From: Pseudomonadota bacterium
GTDB taxonomy: Bacteria > Pseudomonadota > Gammaproteobacteria > Acidiferrobacterales > Acidiferrobacteraceae
Length of the DNA: 64,000 nucleotides
Assembly (NCBI GenBank): GCA_021816625.1
Contig: JAKAXM010000004.1
Coordinates: forward strand, 62,001 to 126,000
Reading direction: 5' to 3'
Of the stretch, positions 50,315 to 61,957 are shown in pieces. Under the pieces are notes generated by a model, which had not been told where the DNA came from, did no database searches, and worked only from the letters and a program-made list of their open reading frames with translations. Positions within the stretch are counted from its first letter, which is position 1, and each line of letters starts with the position of its first letter. The translations under genes and the position numbers were made by a program.

Positions 50315-51685
50315 TCACGACTCGGCCCAGACCGTTTTTACGTTCACGAACTCGCGCAGCCCGTAAGCGGCAAGCTCTCGTCCATAGCCCGAGGCCTTGA
50401 TGCCGCCAAAGGGTACGCGCGGGTCGCTTTTCACGATGGCGTTCACGAAACTCGATCCTGATGCGATGCGCCGCGCGAGCGCCATGCCTGCCACCCTATC
50501 GCTTGTCCATACGGCGGCCCCCAATCCATAGCGATTGTCGTTGGCGACGGCCAAGGCCTGTTCGGTATCGGCGACACGGATGAGGGTGGCGACCGGTCCG
50601 AATAACTCCTCGCGGTAGGCCCGCATGGCGGGGGTCACGTCGTCCAAAATGGTCGGGGGGTAGAAGTTACCGGGGCCCGCCGGTATCTCGCCGCCCAGAC
50701 GTACCCGGGCGCCACGGTCTATGGCATCGCCCACCTGTTCATGCAGCGTCTGGCGCAGGTCGCGCCGCGCGAGCGGGCCCATCGTGACCGAGGGGTCGCG
50801 CGGGTCGCCCATGCGGATGAGTGTCGCCACCTTGTGCGTAAAGAGCTCCACAAAACGTTCGGCAATGGATTCCACGAGGATCAGCCGCTTGGCGGCGATG
50901 CAGCTTTGGCCGGCATTCTGAAAGCGCGAGGCGACAGCGGCGGTGGCCGCGCGGTCGAGATCCGCGTCGGCGAGGACGATGAAGGCATCCGAGCCCCCGA
51001 GTTCCAGAACGCTCTTTTTCAATGCCCTCCCGGCGGCGGCGGCAACCGCGCGCCCGGCCCCTTCGCTCCCGGTCAGGGTCACCGCGTGAATGCGGGGGTC
51101 GGCGATCAGGTCGGCGACGGTCCGGGACTCGATCAGCAGGACCTGAAAAAGCCCTTCCGGCGCACCCGCCTGCCGGAAGATATCGGCGATGGCGAGCGCG
51201 CATTGCGGGACGCAGGCCGCGTGTTTCAAAAGCCCCGCGTTGCCCGCCATGAGGGCCGCCGTGGCGAACCGGAAAACCTGCCAAAAAGGGAAGTTCCACG
51301 GCATGATCGCCAGGATGACGCCGAGCGGCTTAAAGATCACGCGGACATCGGGGCTCGCGATTGCGACGGGTTCGTCCTCCATGAGGCGCGGCCCTTGTTC
51401 GGCATAGTACTCGCAGGCCCAGGCGCACTTTTCGATCTCGGCGTGCGCCTCGGCTACCGGTTTGCCGACCTCCATGGTAATGATTCGGGCGCAGTCTGCG
51501 CTGGCCGCACGCAGGCTTTCAGCCAGCCGTCGCAGGAAGGCCGCGCGCGCTGTGGCCGGCTGTTGCGCCCATGCTACCTGGGCTGTCACGGCGCGGTCCA
51601 GGGCCGCTTCCTGGGCCGCGCGCGTCGTTTCCGGCACGGTCTTCATCCTTTCGTCGGTCGCGGGATTGATGCTATCGAATGCCAT
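50315..51685 (-). CDS. NAD(P)-dependent succinate-semialdehyde dehydrogenase-like protein
   Basis: [70 protein letters not shown]. Confidence 0.9.
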   Translation of the reverse strand: MAFDSINPATDERMKTVPETTRAAQEAALDRAVTAQVAWAQQPATARAAFLRRLAESLRAASADCARIITMEVGKPVAEAHAEIEKCAWACEYYAEQGPRLMEDEPVAIASPDVRVIFKPLGVILAIMPWNFPFWQVFRFATAALMAGNAGLLKHAACVPQCALAIADIFRQAGAPEGLFQVLLIESRTVADLIADPRIHAVTLTGSEGAGRAVAAAAGRALKKSVLELGGSDAFIVLADADLDRAATAAVASRFQNAGQSCIAAKRLILVESIAERFVELFTHKVATLIRMGDPRDPSVTMGPLARRDLRQTLHEQVGDAIDRGARVRLGGEIPAGPGNFYPPTILDDVTPAMRAYREELFGPVATLIRVADTEQALAVANDNRYGLGAAVWTSDRVAGMALARRIASGSSFVNAIVKSDPRVPFGGIKASGYGRELAAYGLREFVNVKTVWAES

Positions 51686-51753
51686 GCCGGCCTCCTATGC
51701 GCGGCCCTTGCGCTCAAGTATAGTAATTCCAACCAGTCACCGCAGTCAGGTCC

Positions 51754-53700
51754 GTGCGCGTCGCTCAAATCTTCGTTCTCGTCCTGGCGTTTTCTGGCGT
51801 CGTCCACGCCACTGTCCACGCCACCCCTTTGGCCCTCGATCGCGACCTTTACGGCCGCGCGCTCACCGCGTTGCGCGAGGAGCGTTACGATCACTTCCGG
51901 GCGATATATCGACAATTGCGAGGCTATATCGCGCGCCCGTATCTGCGCTACCACTATCTCATGGACCGTATGCGCCATGACCGGCCCGCGGCCGTGGCCG
52001 CCTTCATCAGCCATTACCCGACGCTGCCGGTGACCGCGAAGCTCGAGCGCGCGTGGCTTGAGTTTCTCGCGCGGCGTCATCGTGAGGCGCTTTTCCTTAA
52101 GTTTTACACGCCCGCGTGGGCTGCGGATACGGCCTTGCATTGCGCAGATCTCGCCGCCCGGGCGCATGCCGGACAACCGATCGCGGCCGCCGTCCAGCGC
52201 ATCTGGCTCACCGGCGCGACCTTGCCGCGCAGCTGTCAGACGATCACGGCCGAGTGGCTGCGGGCGGGGGGTGTGACCCCGCAGAACTTGTGGGCGCGCG
52301 CCCAGCTTGCCATGCGGGCCGGGAATCGCGCGCTCGTAAAACGCCTCGCGCCTACCTTGCCGCCGGATCGGGCGCGCTGGGTCCGGCGCTGGCTTGCCTT
52401 GCAGGCGCACCCGGTGCGCATCTTGAGTCATCCACCGTACCCCCTGACGAGCCGCCGCGCGCGCCACATGGTACGGGCCGCCGTCGTGCAACTGGGTTAC
52501 CGAAGCCCCACGCTCGCCATGGCGCTATGGCAACAGCTGTGCAAACAGACGGCGGCGCTCGGCCCCGACGATGATTATGTCATGCGCGGCCTCGGCCTGA
52601 TCGCCGCGCAGGAGCACCTACCCCAAGCCCTGCCATGGCTATCGCAGGCCATGATGGGTACGGGCTATGGGCGGCTTAGGCGCTGGCGCATACGGGCGGC
52701 CTTGCGCGCGCGCGCCTGGCCGGACGTGCTCACGTTCATAGACTCGCTGCCGGCCTCCTGGCGCCGGGCCCATGAGTGGCAATATTGGCGGGCGCGGGCC
52801 CTGGCGAAGACCGGCAAGCCGGCGGCGGCGCGGGCGATCTGGACGCGACTTGCTACGCATTTCGGCTATTACGGATTCCTGGCGGCCGATCAGCTCGGCC
52901 GGCCTTACCGGATCCCGAATGTACCCTTGCGACAGCCTGCCGGCCTCCTGCGTGCCGTTGCCGCGCGTCCCGCGATCCAGATGGCCCACGAGCTTTTTCG
53001 CCTGCATCAGCATCGTGAGGCCCGCGCCCTCTGGTTTCGGGCGCTTAGTGGTATGTCCGGGAATGAGGTCGAAGCGGCCGGTCTGCTGGCCGCGCGCTGG
53101 GGGTGGCGCGACTGCGCGATCCTGACGGTGGCGGGGACCTCCGCCAAACATGCCCTGGCGATCCGTTTCCCGCTCCTGTATCGTCCGCTCATCGAGGCCG
53201 ATGCCATCCAGAACAACATCGACCCGGCCTGGGTCTATGGCATCATCCGCCAGGAAAGCGCCTTTATTTTCGATGCGCGCTCGGATGTAGGGGCCTTGGG
53301 GCTCATGCAGCTCATGCCGCAAACGGGATTCATAACGGCGCGCGAGATCCACCTGCCGATCACCGCCGATCGCGATCTCATCGATGTGGCGAACAACGTC
53401 GATGTCGGCACCCGCTATCTGGCCGACGTTTTGATGCGGGCCCGTGATCAGGAGCCGGTCGCGACCGCGGCCTACAATGCCGGGCCGACCGCCGCGATCT
53501 CGTGGTTGCCGGTGCGCCGCGCCCTGCCCGCCGACATCTGGATCGAGACGATCCCTTACCGTCAGACCCGGGGTTATGTCAAGAATGTGCTGACCTTCAC
53601 GGCAATCTACGACTATCTGCTCACCGGGCGGCGCGATGCCCTGGTGCGGCGCATGGCACCCATTGCGCCGGCCGTCGAGCTCGTAGCCGATGGACGTTAG
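51754..53700 (+). CDS. slt: Soluble lytic murein transglycosylase (Slt70-like)
   Basis: IIRQESAFIFDARSDVGALGLMQLMPQT; VATAAYNAGPTAAISWLP; long N-terminal superhelical region. Confidence 0.93.
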   Translation: MRVAQIFVLVLAFSGVVHATVHATPLALDRDLYGRALTALREERYDHFRAIYRQLRGYIARPYLRYHYLMDRMRHDRPAAVAAFISHYPTLPVTAKLERAWLEFLARRHREALFLKFYTPAWAADTALHCADLAARAHAGQPIAAAVQRIWLTGATLPRSCQTITAEWLRAGGVTPQNLWARAQLAMRAGNRALVKRLAPTLPPDRARWVRRWLALQAHPVRILSHPPYPLTSRRARHMVRAAVVQLGYRSPTLAMALWQQLCKQTAALGPDDDYVMRGLGLIAAQEHLPQALPWLSQAMMGTGYGRLRRWRIRAALRARAWPDVLTFIDSLPASWRRAHEWQYWRARALAKTGKPAAARAIWTRLATHFGYYGFLAADQLGRPYRIPNVPLRQPAGLLRAVAARPAIQMAHELFRLHQHREARALWFRALSGMSGNEVEAAGLLAARWGWRDCAILTVAGTSAKHALAIRFPLLYRPLIEADAIQNNIDPAWVYGIIRQESAFIFDARSDVGALGLMQLMPQTGFITAREIHLPITADRDLIDVANNVDVGTRYLADVLMRARDQEPVATAAYNAGPTAAISWLPVRRALPADIWIETIPYRQTRGYVKNVLTFTAIYDYLLTGRRDALVRRMAPIAPAVELVADGR

Positions 53701-54601
53701 ACCCGGCGCGACCGTCGTTTTATTGGGTGGCTGCGGTTTCCTCGGTCGCGCCCTAGTGCGCGCCCTCGATCATCGCGGCTACCGGATCCGGGTCGCGACG
53801 CGCCGGCCCGATCGCCACCGTGACCTCCTGGTCCTACCCCACCTCGAACTCTGGGAAGGCGACGTGCATAACGACGCCTTTGTGGGTGCCCTCCTGACCG
53901 GCGCCACGGCCATCGTCAACCTCGTGGGGGTACTGGACCCTCGGACGCCCCGGGAGTTCGTGCGCGCCCACGAGGACCTGCCCGCCCGGGTTGCCCGCCT
54001 GGGGGCGGGGTTGCGGCTTGTGCATGTGAGCGTCGCGGGCGCGAGCAGCGCCGCCCCGAGCGCTTATTTGCGCAGCAAGGGGCGCGGCGAGGAGCGGTTG
54101 CGCGCACAGGCCCCCGATGCCGTGATCATCCGTCCGAGTGTGATCTACGGTCCCCACGATCACTTCGTCAACCGTTTCCGGGGGCTTTTGTGCGGATTGC
54201 CGTGGCCCCTGCCGCTTGCCCTGCCTTTGGCCGAGAGCCGCCTCGCCCCGGTGCATGTCGATGACGCCGCGACCGGCTTAGTGAGCGCGCTTGTGCGCCG
54301 GGACGCGCGGGGGCGCACCTTCGGCTTCTGCGGTCCGGAGATCCTCACCCTGGGGGAGGCCGTCGGACTCATAGCCCAGGTGCTCCGCCGTGATCGACGG
54401 ATCTGGCCGCTGTCGTCCCGGCAAAGTCTGCTCCTAGCCCGCATTCTCGGTCATCTGCCCGGGCGGCCCTTTTCGTTGGACCAATGGCGCACCCTGAAGG
54501 CGGGCGCGGTATGCGGGGCGGGCCCTGGCCTTTCTGAGCTCGGCGTGCAGCCGCGGGGCTTTCACCCAGGGCTTGCGGGGCTTGCCGACGCACGGTGCTG
54601 A
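53690..54601 (+). CDS. NAD(P)-binding SDR-like protein (complex I NDUFA9 subunit family)
   Basis: VVLLGGCGFLGRALVRALDHRGYRIRVATRRPDR; NLVGVLDPRTPREF; VIIRPSVIYGPHDHFVNRF. Confidence 0.87.
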   Translation: MDVRPGATVVLLGGCGFLGRALVRALDHRGYRIRVATRRPDRHRDLLVLPHLELWEGDVHNDAFVGALLTGATAIVNLVGVLDPRTPREFVRAHEDLPARVARLGAGLRLVHVSVAGASSAAPSAYLRSKGRGEERLRAQAPDAVIIRPSVIYGPHDHFVNRFRGLLCGLPWPLPLALPLAESRLAPVHVDDAATGLVSALVRRDARGRTFGFCGPEILTLGEAVGLIAQVLRRDRRIWPLSSRQSLLLARILGHLPGRPFSLDQWRTLKAGAVCGAGPGLSELGVQPRGFHPGLAGLADARC

Positions 54602-54713
54602 TGCGCGGTCGCGCCTGGCTGATGGGAGGACGGACGGCCCGTGTCGGAGGTGGCGATCGTCTGCTAGTTTGTAACCATACGGACGCTGTCATGGGAAAAG
54701 GGGCGGGTAGGGC

Positions 54714-55055
54714 ATGAACCTCTATGTCGGGAATTTGTCGCGATCGGTGACCGAGGCCGATCTCGAGTTGATCTTCGAGGGTCTGGGACAGATCGTTTTT
54801 GCGCGGCTCGCCCCGGAGGGTACGGGCAGCGAGGGGCGCGGTTACGCCTTCGTCGCCGTGAGCGATGAGCGTCAGGGCGAATTGGCCGTGGCCGCCATGA
54901 ACGGTAAATACCTAAAAGGGTTGCGTCTCATCGTGCGGCCGGTTTTGGATCGTGCCCGCCAAGCCCGCGCCTTGCGGGCGCACCAAGGCGTGCCGACGCC
55001 GCTCAGTCGGGGCGCGTCGCTGCGTTTCGTAAAGCGCGGGCAGGCGTTCGACTAA
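54714..55055 (+). CDS. RRM-domain RNA-binding protein
   Basis: MNLYVGNLSRSVTEADLELIFEGLGQIVFARL (RNP2); GRGYAFVAVSDE (RNP1). Confidence 0.85.
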   Translation: MNLYVGNLSRSVTEADLELIFEGLGQIVFARLAPEGTGSEGRGYAFVAVSDERQGELAVAAMNGKYLKGLRLIVRPVLDRARQARALRAHQGVPTPLSRGASLRFVKRGQAFD

Positions 55056-56126
55056 GCCGCTGCGGCTGCGCAGTGCCCCATCCCGCAGCGCATCCGGAAG
55101 TCTTCCGTACCAGCGCACCGCCCGAAAGAATGCCGGCAGATTACCATCCTCCAGGCGCAGCAGCCGCTCAAACGCGGGAACCAAACCCTCATAGCTCATA
55201 TAGGCGCCGAGCAGCGCATTATTGAAGTGTTGCCGGAAGAATGCCCGATACCCGTGGCTGCCATGCCAGTGCGCAACGAGGGCCATGAAGCCTTGGTGCA
55301 GTGCGCGATAGGCCTGCCGTTTCTCGACGCCCCGTTGCGCGGCGTCGAGGGTCGGATCGTGATAAATCCGCGCGAGACGCCGCCGACAGGCGGTCATGAG
55401 CGCGATCACCTCCCGATGCCATCTCCGGCGCCTCTGGTAGGCGCGCCATTGCGCCGCGGTCCCATAGCGTTTCAGGAAGCGGGCTACCCCCACGGCCGCC
55501 ACGGTGTCGGCGAAGGATTCGTCGAAGGTGGTGGCGTTGGGGATATAGATGAGGTCGTGGGCGAGTTCATGAAAGATGATGTGCGCAATGGTCGTGTGCG
55601 GATAGTCGAGGAAGGTGCTTAAGACCGGATCGTCGAGGTAGCCAAGCGTAGCAAAGGCCGGTACGCCGCCTACGAAGACCTCGTAGCCTGCGCGTCTGAG
55701 ATGGTCGGCATAACGCACCGCCGCCCGTTTTGCGAAGTAACCGCGATAGGCCACGCAGCCGGCGAACGGAAAACACCAGCGTTTCAGGCGCAGAGTGAAC
55801 GGACGTGCCGCAAACACGTTCCAGACGACATAGGGCCGGTGCAGGTCGGCGTATTCGCGGTAATTTCCACCGACCGGAAGACTGAGGTCACGGCGCGCAA
55901 ACCGCCGCAGGCGCGCCACGTAGCGCAACCGTTCCTTGATGGCCGGCGCGACCCCCGGTTCACGCAGGACGGTCTTTATGGGCCGCTCATGGCGCATGAT
56001 CGCCCATTCGCCGCCCACGGCCTGGGTATAGTAGGGCAGGCCGCAGCCGGTCAGCAGGGCGCAGGCGAGCGCAAGCGCCCAGAAGCCGATAGAATGGCGA
56101 CCTTGGGCGATACGGCGGCTAGGCAT
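54912..56126 (-). CDS. Lipoprotein aminopeptidase-like protein (PF10023-type)
   Basis: ALACALLTGCGLPYYTQAVGGEWAIMRHERPI; HIIFHELAHDLIYIPNATTFDESFADTVAAVG (HExxH). Start taken as ATG at 56126. Confidence 0.88.
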   Translation of the reverse strand: MPSRRIAQGRHSIGFWALALACALLTGCGLPYYTQAVGGEWAIMRHERPIKTVLREPGVAPAIKERLRYVARLRRFARRDLSLPVGGNYREYADLHRPYVVWNVFAARPFTLRLKRWCFPFAGCVAYRGYFAKRAAVRYADHLRRAGYEVFVGGVPAFATLGYLDDPVLSTFLDYPHTTIAHIIFHELAHDLIYIPNATTFDESFADTVAAVGVARFLKRYGTAAQWRAYQRRRRWHREVIALMTACRRRLARIYHDPTLDAAQRGVEKRQAYRALHQGFMALVAHWHGSHGYRAFFRQHFNNALLGAYMSYEGLVPAFERLLRLEDGNLPAFFRAVRWYGRLPDALRDGALRSRSGLVERLPALYETQRRAPTERRRHALVRPQGAGLAGTIQNRPHDETQPF

Positions 56127-57338
56127 ATGGAGACCTATTTGGTGGGCGGCGCGGTGCGCGACGAGTTGCTCGGGCGGCCCGTGACCGATCGGGATTATGT
56201 CGTGGTCGGTAGCACCCCGCAAGAGATGGAGGGGCTCGGATTTCGCCGCGTCGGGGCTGATTTTCCGGTGTTTCTGCATCCCGAGACCCATTGCGAGTAC
56301 GCCCTGGCCCGGACCGAGCGCAAGACGGCGCCCGGCTATCGAGGTTTCGTCGTGCACGCGCATCCGGACGTCACGCTCGCCGATGATCTGCGCCGACGGG
56401 ACCTTACGATCAACGCCATGGCCCGCTCCGAGAGTGGCGCACTGATCGATCCCTACGGAGGACTGGCCGATCTGCGCGCAGGCCTCCTGCGCCACGTGAG
56501 CCCGGCGTTTAGCGAAGACCCGGTGCGCATCCTGCGGGTGGCGCGCTTTGCGGCGCGTTTCGGTTTCGCGGTGGCCCCCGAGACCATGACGCTCATGCGC
56601 TCCATGGTAGCGGCCGGCGAGGTCAGCGCCCTGGTGCCCGAACGCGTGTTCAACGAACTGGACCGGGCACTCGCTGAGCCCTATCCCTGGCTTTTTATCG
56701 AGGTGCTGCGCGCCTGCGGGGCCTTGGAGGCCCAGTTTCCCGAGATCGCGCGGCTCTTTGGTGTACCGCAGCCCGTGTCGCATCACCCCGAAGGCGATAC
56801 CGGCGTCCATGTTCTGCTGGCCCTGCGCCAGGCCGTGGCGCTCGGCCTGTCAGCACGCGGCCGTTTCGCGGTCTTGCTCCACGACCTCGGCAAGGGCACG
56901 ACCCCGCCCCATGAGTGGCCGTCCCACAAGGGCCATGAGGCGCGAGGTGCTGTCTTAGTCGATGCCCTCTGCGCACGGCTGCGCGCGCCTGCCGAGCACC
57001 GGGCCCTGGCGCGCGCCGTCGCCCAATACCATCTCCAGGTACACACCGCCCTGAGCCTAAGGCCGGCTACGGTCCTAAGGCTCCTCGAGGCGGTCGATGC
57101 CTTTCGCAGGCCGGAGCGTTTCGACGAATTTCTCACAGCCTGCGAGGCCGACGCGCGCGGACGCGCGGGCCGTGAGGATCAGGCTTATCCCCAAGCTGCC
57201 TGGCTGCGCCGGGCCCGCGCGGCGGCAGCGCAGGTGTCCGGGCGGGATTGCGCGGGGCCGGGACTCACGGGCGAACAGATTCAGGCGCGCCTACGTGCGG
57301 CGCGGATTCGGGCCATCGCTGCGCAGCCGCGCCCCTAA
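56127..57338 (+). CDS. cca: CCA tRNA nucleotidyltransferase (multifunctional, with HD domain)
   Basis: [73 protein letters not shown]. Confidence 0.94.
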   Translation: METYLVGGAVRDELLGRPVTDRDYVVVGSTPQEMEGLGFRRVGADFPVFLHPETHCEYALARTERKTAPGYRGFVVHAHPDVTLADDLRRRDLTINAMARSESGALIDPYGGLADLRAGLLRHVSPAFSEDPVRILRVARFAARFGFAVAPETMTLMRSMVAAGEVSALVPERVFNELDRALAEPYPWLFIEVLRACGALEAQFPEIARLFGVPQPVSHHPEGDTGVHVLLALRQAVALGLSARGRFAVLLHDLGKGTTPPHEWPSHKGHEARGAVLVDALCARLRAPAEHRALARAVAQYHLQVHTALSLRPATVLRLLEAVDAFRRPERFDEFLTACEADARGRAGREDQAYPQAAWLRRARAAAAQVSGRDCAGPGLTGEQIQARLRAARIRAIAAQPRP

Positions 57339-57402
57339 AAGCCCTGGCATTCGCCCCCCAGGCAGGTATCATGATCGGCTAATATTTGCGACGAGGGTGG
57401 CC

Positions 57403-58251
57403 ATGCGTGGTTTGATTGATCGCCTGCGGGGTGTGGAACGCGATATCGTACAAGCGCCGGACGCGGGTGACGGACCCTATTACGAGCCTCAAGGGTCTGA
57501 GGTGGCGATCTTCGAGGCCGCGTGGCGGCGCCGTTTGCCGGTGATGCTGAAAGGTCCTACGGGTTGCGGCAAGACGCGATTTTTAGAGTACATGGCCCAT
57601 CGTCTCGGCCGGCCGCTGGTCTCCGTCTCCTGTCACGAGGATCTGACGAGCGCCGATCTGGTCGGGCGTTTTCTGCTCGAGGGAGAATCCACGGTCTGGC
57701 AAGATGGGCCACTGACCCGGGCCGTGAAGGCCGGCGCGATCTGTTATCTCGACGAGATCGTCGAGGCCCGCACCGATTCGACGGTGATCATCCATCCCTT
57801 GACCGATCACAGACGCCGTCTGCCCCTCGAAAAGCGGGGTCTCGAGATCGAGGCCCATGAAGACTTTCTGTTGGTCATCTCCTACAACCCCGGTTACCAG
57901 ACCGTCCTGAAGGACCTGAAGCCGTCGACCAAGCAGCGCTTCGTGGCCATCAGTTTTCACTATCCGAGCGCCGACATCGAGGCCCGTATCATCCAAAACG
58001 AGGTGCCCGGTGTCAGCCCTCAGCTGGCCGGAGACCTCGTCGCCATCGCCCATAAGGCGCGTGCCTTGAAAGATCATGGACTCGACGAGGCGAGCTCCAC
58101 GCGCTCTCTCGTCTACGCCGCGTCCCTGATCGCCGCTGGTCTAGACCCCCTGGCGGCCGGCCTAGCCGCGCTCGTGAGCCCGCTTACCGACGATATCGAG
58201 CTGGAGCGTGCCCTCCGGGAGATCGTCAAGGCCCATCTCGACGCGGCATGA
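57403..58251 (+). CDS. cbbQ: CbbQ/NirQ/NorQ-type MoxR AAA+ ATPase
   Basis: [85 protein letters not shown]. Confidence 0.88.
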   Translation: MRGLIDRLRGVERDIVQAPDAGDGPYYEPQGSEVAIFEAAWRRRLPVMLKGPTGCGKTRFLEYMAHRLGRPLVSVSCHEDLTSADLVGRFLLEGESTVWQDGPLTRAVKAGAICYLDEIVEARTDSTVIIHPLTDHRRRLPLEKRGLEIEAHEDFLLVISYNPGYQTVLKDLKPSTKQRFVAISFHYPSADIEARIIQNEVPGVSPQLAGDLVAIAHKARALKDHGLDEASSTRSLVYAASLIAAGLDPLAAGLAALVSPLTDDIELERALREIVKAHLDAA

Positions 58252-60749
58252 GCGCCGACGATCCGGCGGTGCGGCTCGCGCTGGTCCGGCGCGAGCTCGA
58301 GCAGTTGAGTTTCGTGGCGCATCGCGATCTGTGCGCGGCGCTCCCGGCAATCGAACCGCACGGGGCCGAGCAGACCGCACGTTGGGCTGAGACCGGCCGC
58401 GACCTCTTTTTGCATGATCGCGAGGCCGGCAAGGCCTTTCTACGTGCAAGTCCCGGCCTCGCGCACGCCGCCGCTTGCATAGATATCTGGACCGAGCAGG
58501 CGCGCAGCTTTCTTGGGATACGCGGTTCCTGGAAGGCTTTGACCGCCTACCTCGCGGCCTGGGCCGAGGTGGTGGCCGTGCTGGGCCCGGACGACGGGCG
58601 CGCCTTTGCGCAGGCGGGTATCGGCTGGATGCGGCAGGGTGTGGAGGCCGGGGAGATCTTTTTTCAGACGCCTGTGGCCGATTGGGCGGATGGCCGCGGT
58701 TACGAGGGGGTGCGCGAGATACTAGACCCGCTTACCGAGCTTGCCGTGACCCGCGCCGTGCCACCTGGGCTCGCCCTGCGGGGTGCCATCACCGTGCGTG
58801 GCCTGCTGGGCCCCGGCGCACTCGTGCCCTGGCTTACGCGCGGGGCCGATATCCTGAAATCGGGGCGGCTGCGCGGCGAGGCCTTTTTCCGGCTCGAGGG
58901 CCCGGAGAGCGAGGAGGCCCTGGCGGCCATCCTGCCGGGCTTTAAGACCAGCGACCATGAGCGCTTCCTCACGCTCTTCGTCCGGGCGGCCTGCGGTTTC
59001 ACGCCTGCCCTGGCACCGCGGGGACTCGCCCTCGGGCGGCCGGCCTTCATAGAAACGGATGGGCGTACGTTGTTTGTGCCACCGGCCTTCCCAAGCTCTG
59101 AGCATGCCCTAGCCGCCTTTTTGCATCACGCCGGACACCTGCGGTTTGGGACCTACGACGGGGCGGCCATCGCGCGTCTCTTTCGTGAGGCCGGCATGGA
59201 GCACCCGCCACTCGACGCGGAGCAGCGCATTACGTGGCGCCCCCTTTTTGCGCTCTTTGGCGACGATCTCCTACGGTTTCAGGCCTTGTTTGATCTGTGC
59301 GAAGACCTGCGCGTGGATGCCCGTGTCCAGGCTCTCGTCCCCAACCACATCCCGCGCCTCTTGCGTTTGGCCCATGAGCGTCCGGCGGGTCCGGCGGCTG
59401 CCTATTTCGATATGGCGCGGACGACGCTCGCCTCGCTCATGGGTGGGCGGGGCGTCCCGCCGCCCTGGACCGAGCTGCTTGCGGCCGATGCCGATCTCGT
59501 TACCTCCTGGCGCCTCGCGCGCGCCCTCTACAAGGATGGCCATCTCCCGGCGCTTGCCATCCCGGATCGCGATCATCTCTATCTCCCGGGTCGATCGCCC
59601 AACCATCAGCGGCCCGTCTACCCTCGATCCGCCGCCCGCCCCGAAGGGCCAGAGACCGATGAGCAAGAGGGCGGGGCCGTGGCCGAGTCGGCGGCCACGC
59701 GCCCGGCGCCGGTGAGCCCCGGCCAGGATCCGGACATGGAGATCCCGCCCGAGGACACGAGCGGATCGGGGGGCCGGGTCGGTGTGGGCCGGCCCCAGCC
59801 GGCGCAGACAGCGAGGCGCCTCCGTCGGCTTGCGCCCGCGGGCGCAGGCATCCCTTATCCGGAGTGGGATTATCGCGACCAGGCCTACCGGCGCGATTGG
59901 ACGCGGGTCATCGAGCGCGATCTGAGTGAGCGCGACGGGGCCTGTGCGGCGGCGCTGCTTGCGCGCCACGGCAACGTCCTCGCCCGTCTCAAACGCGCCA
60001 TTCAGGCCGAGAAGCCCCGGCGGTTGACGCCCGTGCGGCGCCAGCGTGAGGGCGAAGAGCTCGATCTCGACGCGGTCGTCGAATATGTGGCGGACCGGCG
60101 CACGGGCGCGCGGCCCGAACCGGCCATCTACCGGCGCCGCCAGGTGACCCGCCGCGATACCGCTGTCCTGCTGCTCGCCGATCTATCGACCTCGATCATG
60201 CAGCCGCTCGAAGACGGGTCGGGCCGCGTGGTGGACCGCATGAAGGCGGCGCTCCTGCTCTTTGCCAAGGGCCTCGAGTCCCTGGGGGACCCGTATGCGA
60301 TAGCCGGGTTCGCTTCGAAGTATCGGGATGCCGTAAGTTATTATCCGATCAAGGACTTCGGGCAGACCTTGACGGCCGACACGGAGGCGGTCCTGGGCGG
60401 ACTGTCGGGGCGGCTCGCGACCCGCATGGGCGCGGCTATCCGTCATGCCAGCGCGCGCCTGCGCAGCGCTCCCGGCGGGCGCCGGTTGTTGCTCATCCTG
60501 TCCGATGGCCGCCCGGCCGACTATGACGACGGCGGCGACGAGCGCTATCTCCACGAGGATACCCGCATGGCCGTTAAGGAGGCTCAGGACGCCGGCGTCC
60601 ATGCCTTCTGCATCACACTTGACGCCCAGGGCGGCCCCTATCTGGAGCGGATCTTTGGGCGCGGGCATTTTCTGGTGGTCGGTGGCCTAGATGAGTTGCC
60701 CCGGCGGCTGCCGGAGGTCTACCTGCGCCTGCGCAAGGGAGCGGCCTGA
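58248..60749 (+). CDS. cbbO: CbbO/NorD-type VWA-domain protein
   Basis: Overlaps cbbQ stop (ATGA); C-terminal [19 protein letters not shown]...[46 protein letters not shown]. Confidence 0.85.
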   Translation: MSADDPAVRLALVRRELEQLSFVAHRDLCAALPAIEPHGAEQTARWAETGRDLFLHDREAGKAFLRASPGLAHAAACIDIWTEQARSFLGIRGSWKALTAYLAAWAEVVAVLGPDDGRAFAQAGIGWMRQGVEAGEIFFQTPVADWADGRGYEGVREILDPLTELAVTRAVPPGLALRGAITVRGLLGPGALVPWLTRGADILKSGRLRGEAFFRLEGPESEEALAAILPGFKTSDHERFLTLFVRAACGFTPALAPRGLALGRPAFIETDGRTLFVPPAFPSSEHALAAFLHHAGHLRFGTYDGAAIARLFREAGMEHPPLDAEQRITWRPLFALFGDDLLRFQALFDLCEDLRVDARVQALVPNHIPRLLRLAHERPAGPAAAYFDMARTTLASLMGGRGVPPPWTELLAADADLVTSWRLARALYKDGHLPALAIPDRDHLYLPGRSPNHQRPVYPRSAARPEGPETDEQEGGAVAESAATRPAPVSPGQDPDMEIPPEDTSGSGGRVGVGRPQPAQTARRLRRLAPAGAGIPYPEWDYRDQAYRRDWTRVIERDLSERDGACAAALLARHGNVLARLKRAIQAEKPRRLTPVRRQREGEELDLDAVVEYVADRRTGARPEPAIYRRRQVTRRDTAVLLLADLSTSIMQPLEDGSGRVVDRMKAALLLFAKGLESLGDPYAIAGFASKYRDAVSYYPIKDFGQTLTADTEAVLGGLSGRLATRMGAAIRHASARLRSAPGGRRLLLILSDGRPADYDDGGDERYLHEDTRMAVKEAQDAGVHAFCITLDAQGGPYLERIFGRGHFLVVGGLDELPRRLPEVYLRLRKGAA

Positions 60750-60763
60750 GGGCGCCTGTTTCC

Positions 60764-61915
60764 TTAGCCCAGCAACCGACGGCGCCTGTCGAGTAGACGA
60801 AAGCCCTGGAGCGGGACCGCCAGGTCCCGGGCGAGGGCGATTACCTTGAACAGTTCGCCCATCTCGTGGGGCAGGGTGAGACGCTTGATGGCCTGGCGCG
60901 CGCGCAGGCCCGGCGCATCATCACCGCCGGCATCTTCACCAATCCCAAGCGACAATAAGAACGCCCCCTGGCTCGTGTAGCCGGCGAGCGTCAGCCCAAG
61001 CCGCATGGCGATCTGCGCGACGCGCGTGAAATCGACATGCGCGGTAATGTCCTGGAGGCCCGGCAGGATCAAGGGATCGGGGTGGGCGTGCTGGCGGAAG
61101 TGGCACATCAAGGTGCCGCCGCTTCGGTCGGGGTGATAGAACTCGGGGCGCGGGAAGCCGTAATCGATCAGTAGTATGACGCCGTGTCCTAGGTGGCGCG
61201 CGGCCTCTTCCAGAAAGCCGAAGGCCCCGGTCAGGGCCTCGGATTCGTAGCCGTCGGGCAAGGCGAGATCGGCGAGCTCGGTGCGCAGTGCCTCGGTTGC
61301 ATCGCCCACGACATACCGAAGGCGCCCCTCCGGTGCCGCGACCAGCAGGGGCTGCGGTTCCTGGTCCTGTATCCGGAATCGTGTGACGGGCAGGGCGTCG
61401 AGCACCTCGTTGCCCACGATGATCGTCGCCTCGTCGTCCGGCCAGTCGGCCACGATGCGCACCCGGTCCGCCCACTGCGGCACGGACGTCGCGATACGCG
61501 CAGCAGCCGCGGCGCGCTGCCGGGCGCTGCGTTCGATCATCCAGTAGCGCGTGGGCGGTTGCCCGAGGCGTCCGAGGGCCTCGAGGGTGTCGGCGGCAAG
61601 CTGACCGTTGCCGCAGCCGACCTCCATGATGGTGCCGCCGTGGCGGTCGAGTATGGGGGCCCATTCGCGTGCGAGACAGCGGGCGAGATGGGAAGATAGG
61701 AGCGGGGCCGTCACGAAGTCGCCGGACTCTCCGAAGGCCTCGTGTTGGGCATAATAGCCATGGTCCTGGTCGTAGAGGGCCCAGTTCATATACTCTGAAA
61801 ACGTAAGCGGCCCGCCGCGCTCGATGAGTTGAAGCACGGCCTGTTCGTTGCGGGCCAGTATCTGAGCTTGCGCGGGCGTGAGCGTAGCCCATGCGGGGCG
61901 CGAAGGATTTGGCAT
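60764..61915 (-). CDS. MidA/NDUFAF7-like SAM-dependent methyltransferase
   Basis: GGPLTFSEYMNWALYDQDHGYYAQHEAFGESGDFVTAPLLSSHLARCLAREW; IMEVGCGNGQLAADTLEAL; LIDYGFPRPEFYHPDRSGGTLMCHFRQHAH. Confidence 0.92.
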   Translation of the reverse strand: MPNPSRPAWATLTPAQAQILARNEQAVLQLIERGGPLTFSEYMNWALYDQDHGYYAQHEAFGESGDFVTAPLLSSHLARCLAREWAPILDRHGGTIMEVGCGNGQLAADTLEALGRLGQPPTRYWMIERSARQRAAAAARIATSVPQWADRVRIVADWPDDEATIIVGNEVLDALPVTRFRIQDQEPQPLLVAAPEGRLRYVVGDATEALRTELADLALPDGYESEALTGAFGFLEEAARHLGHGVILLIDYGFPRPEFYHPDRSGGTLMCHFRQHAHPDPLILPGLQDITAHVDFTRVAQIAMRLGLTLAGYTSQGAFLLSLGIGEDAGGDDAPGLRARQAIKRLTLPHEMGELFKVIALARDLAVPLQGFRLLDRRRRLLG

Positions 61916-61957
61916 GGTCGACCGTTAGCGGCTATTGTCCGTATTTTGGCACACTAG

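Noticed and set aside
50741-52033. 430-aa plus-strand ORF
   Set aside because: Spans antisense of the aldehyde dehydrogenase and the slt 5' end; no coherent domain.
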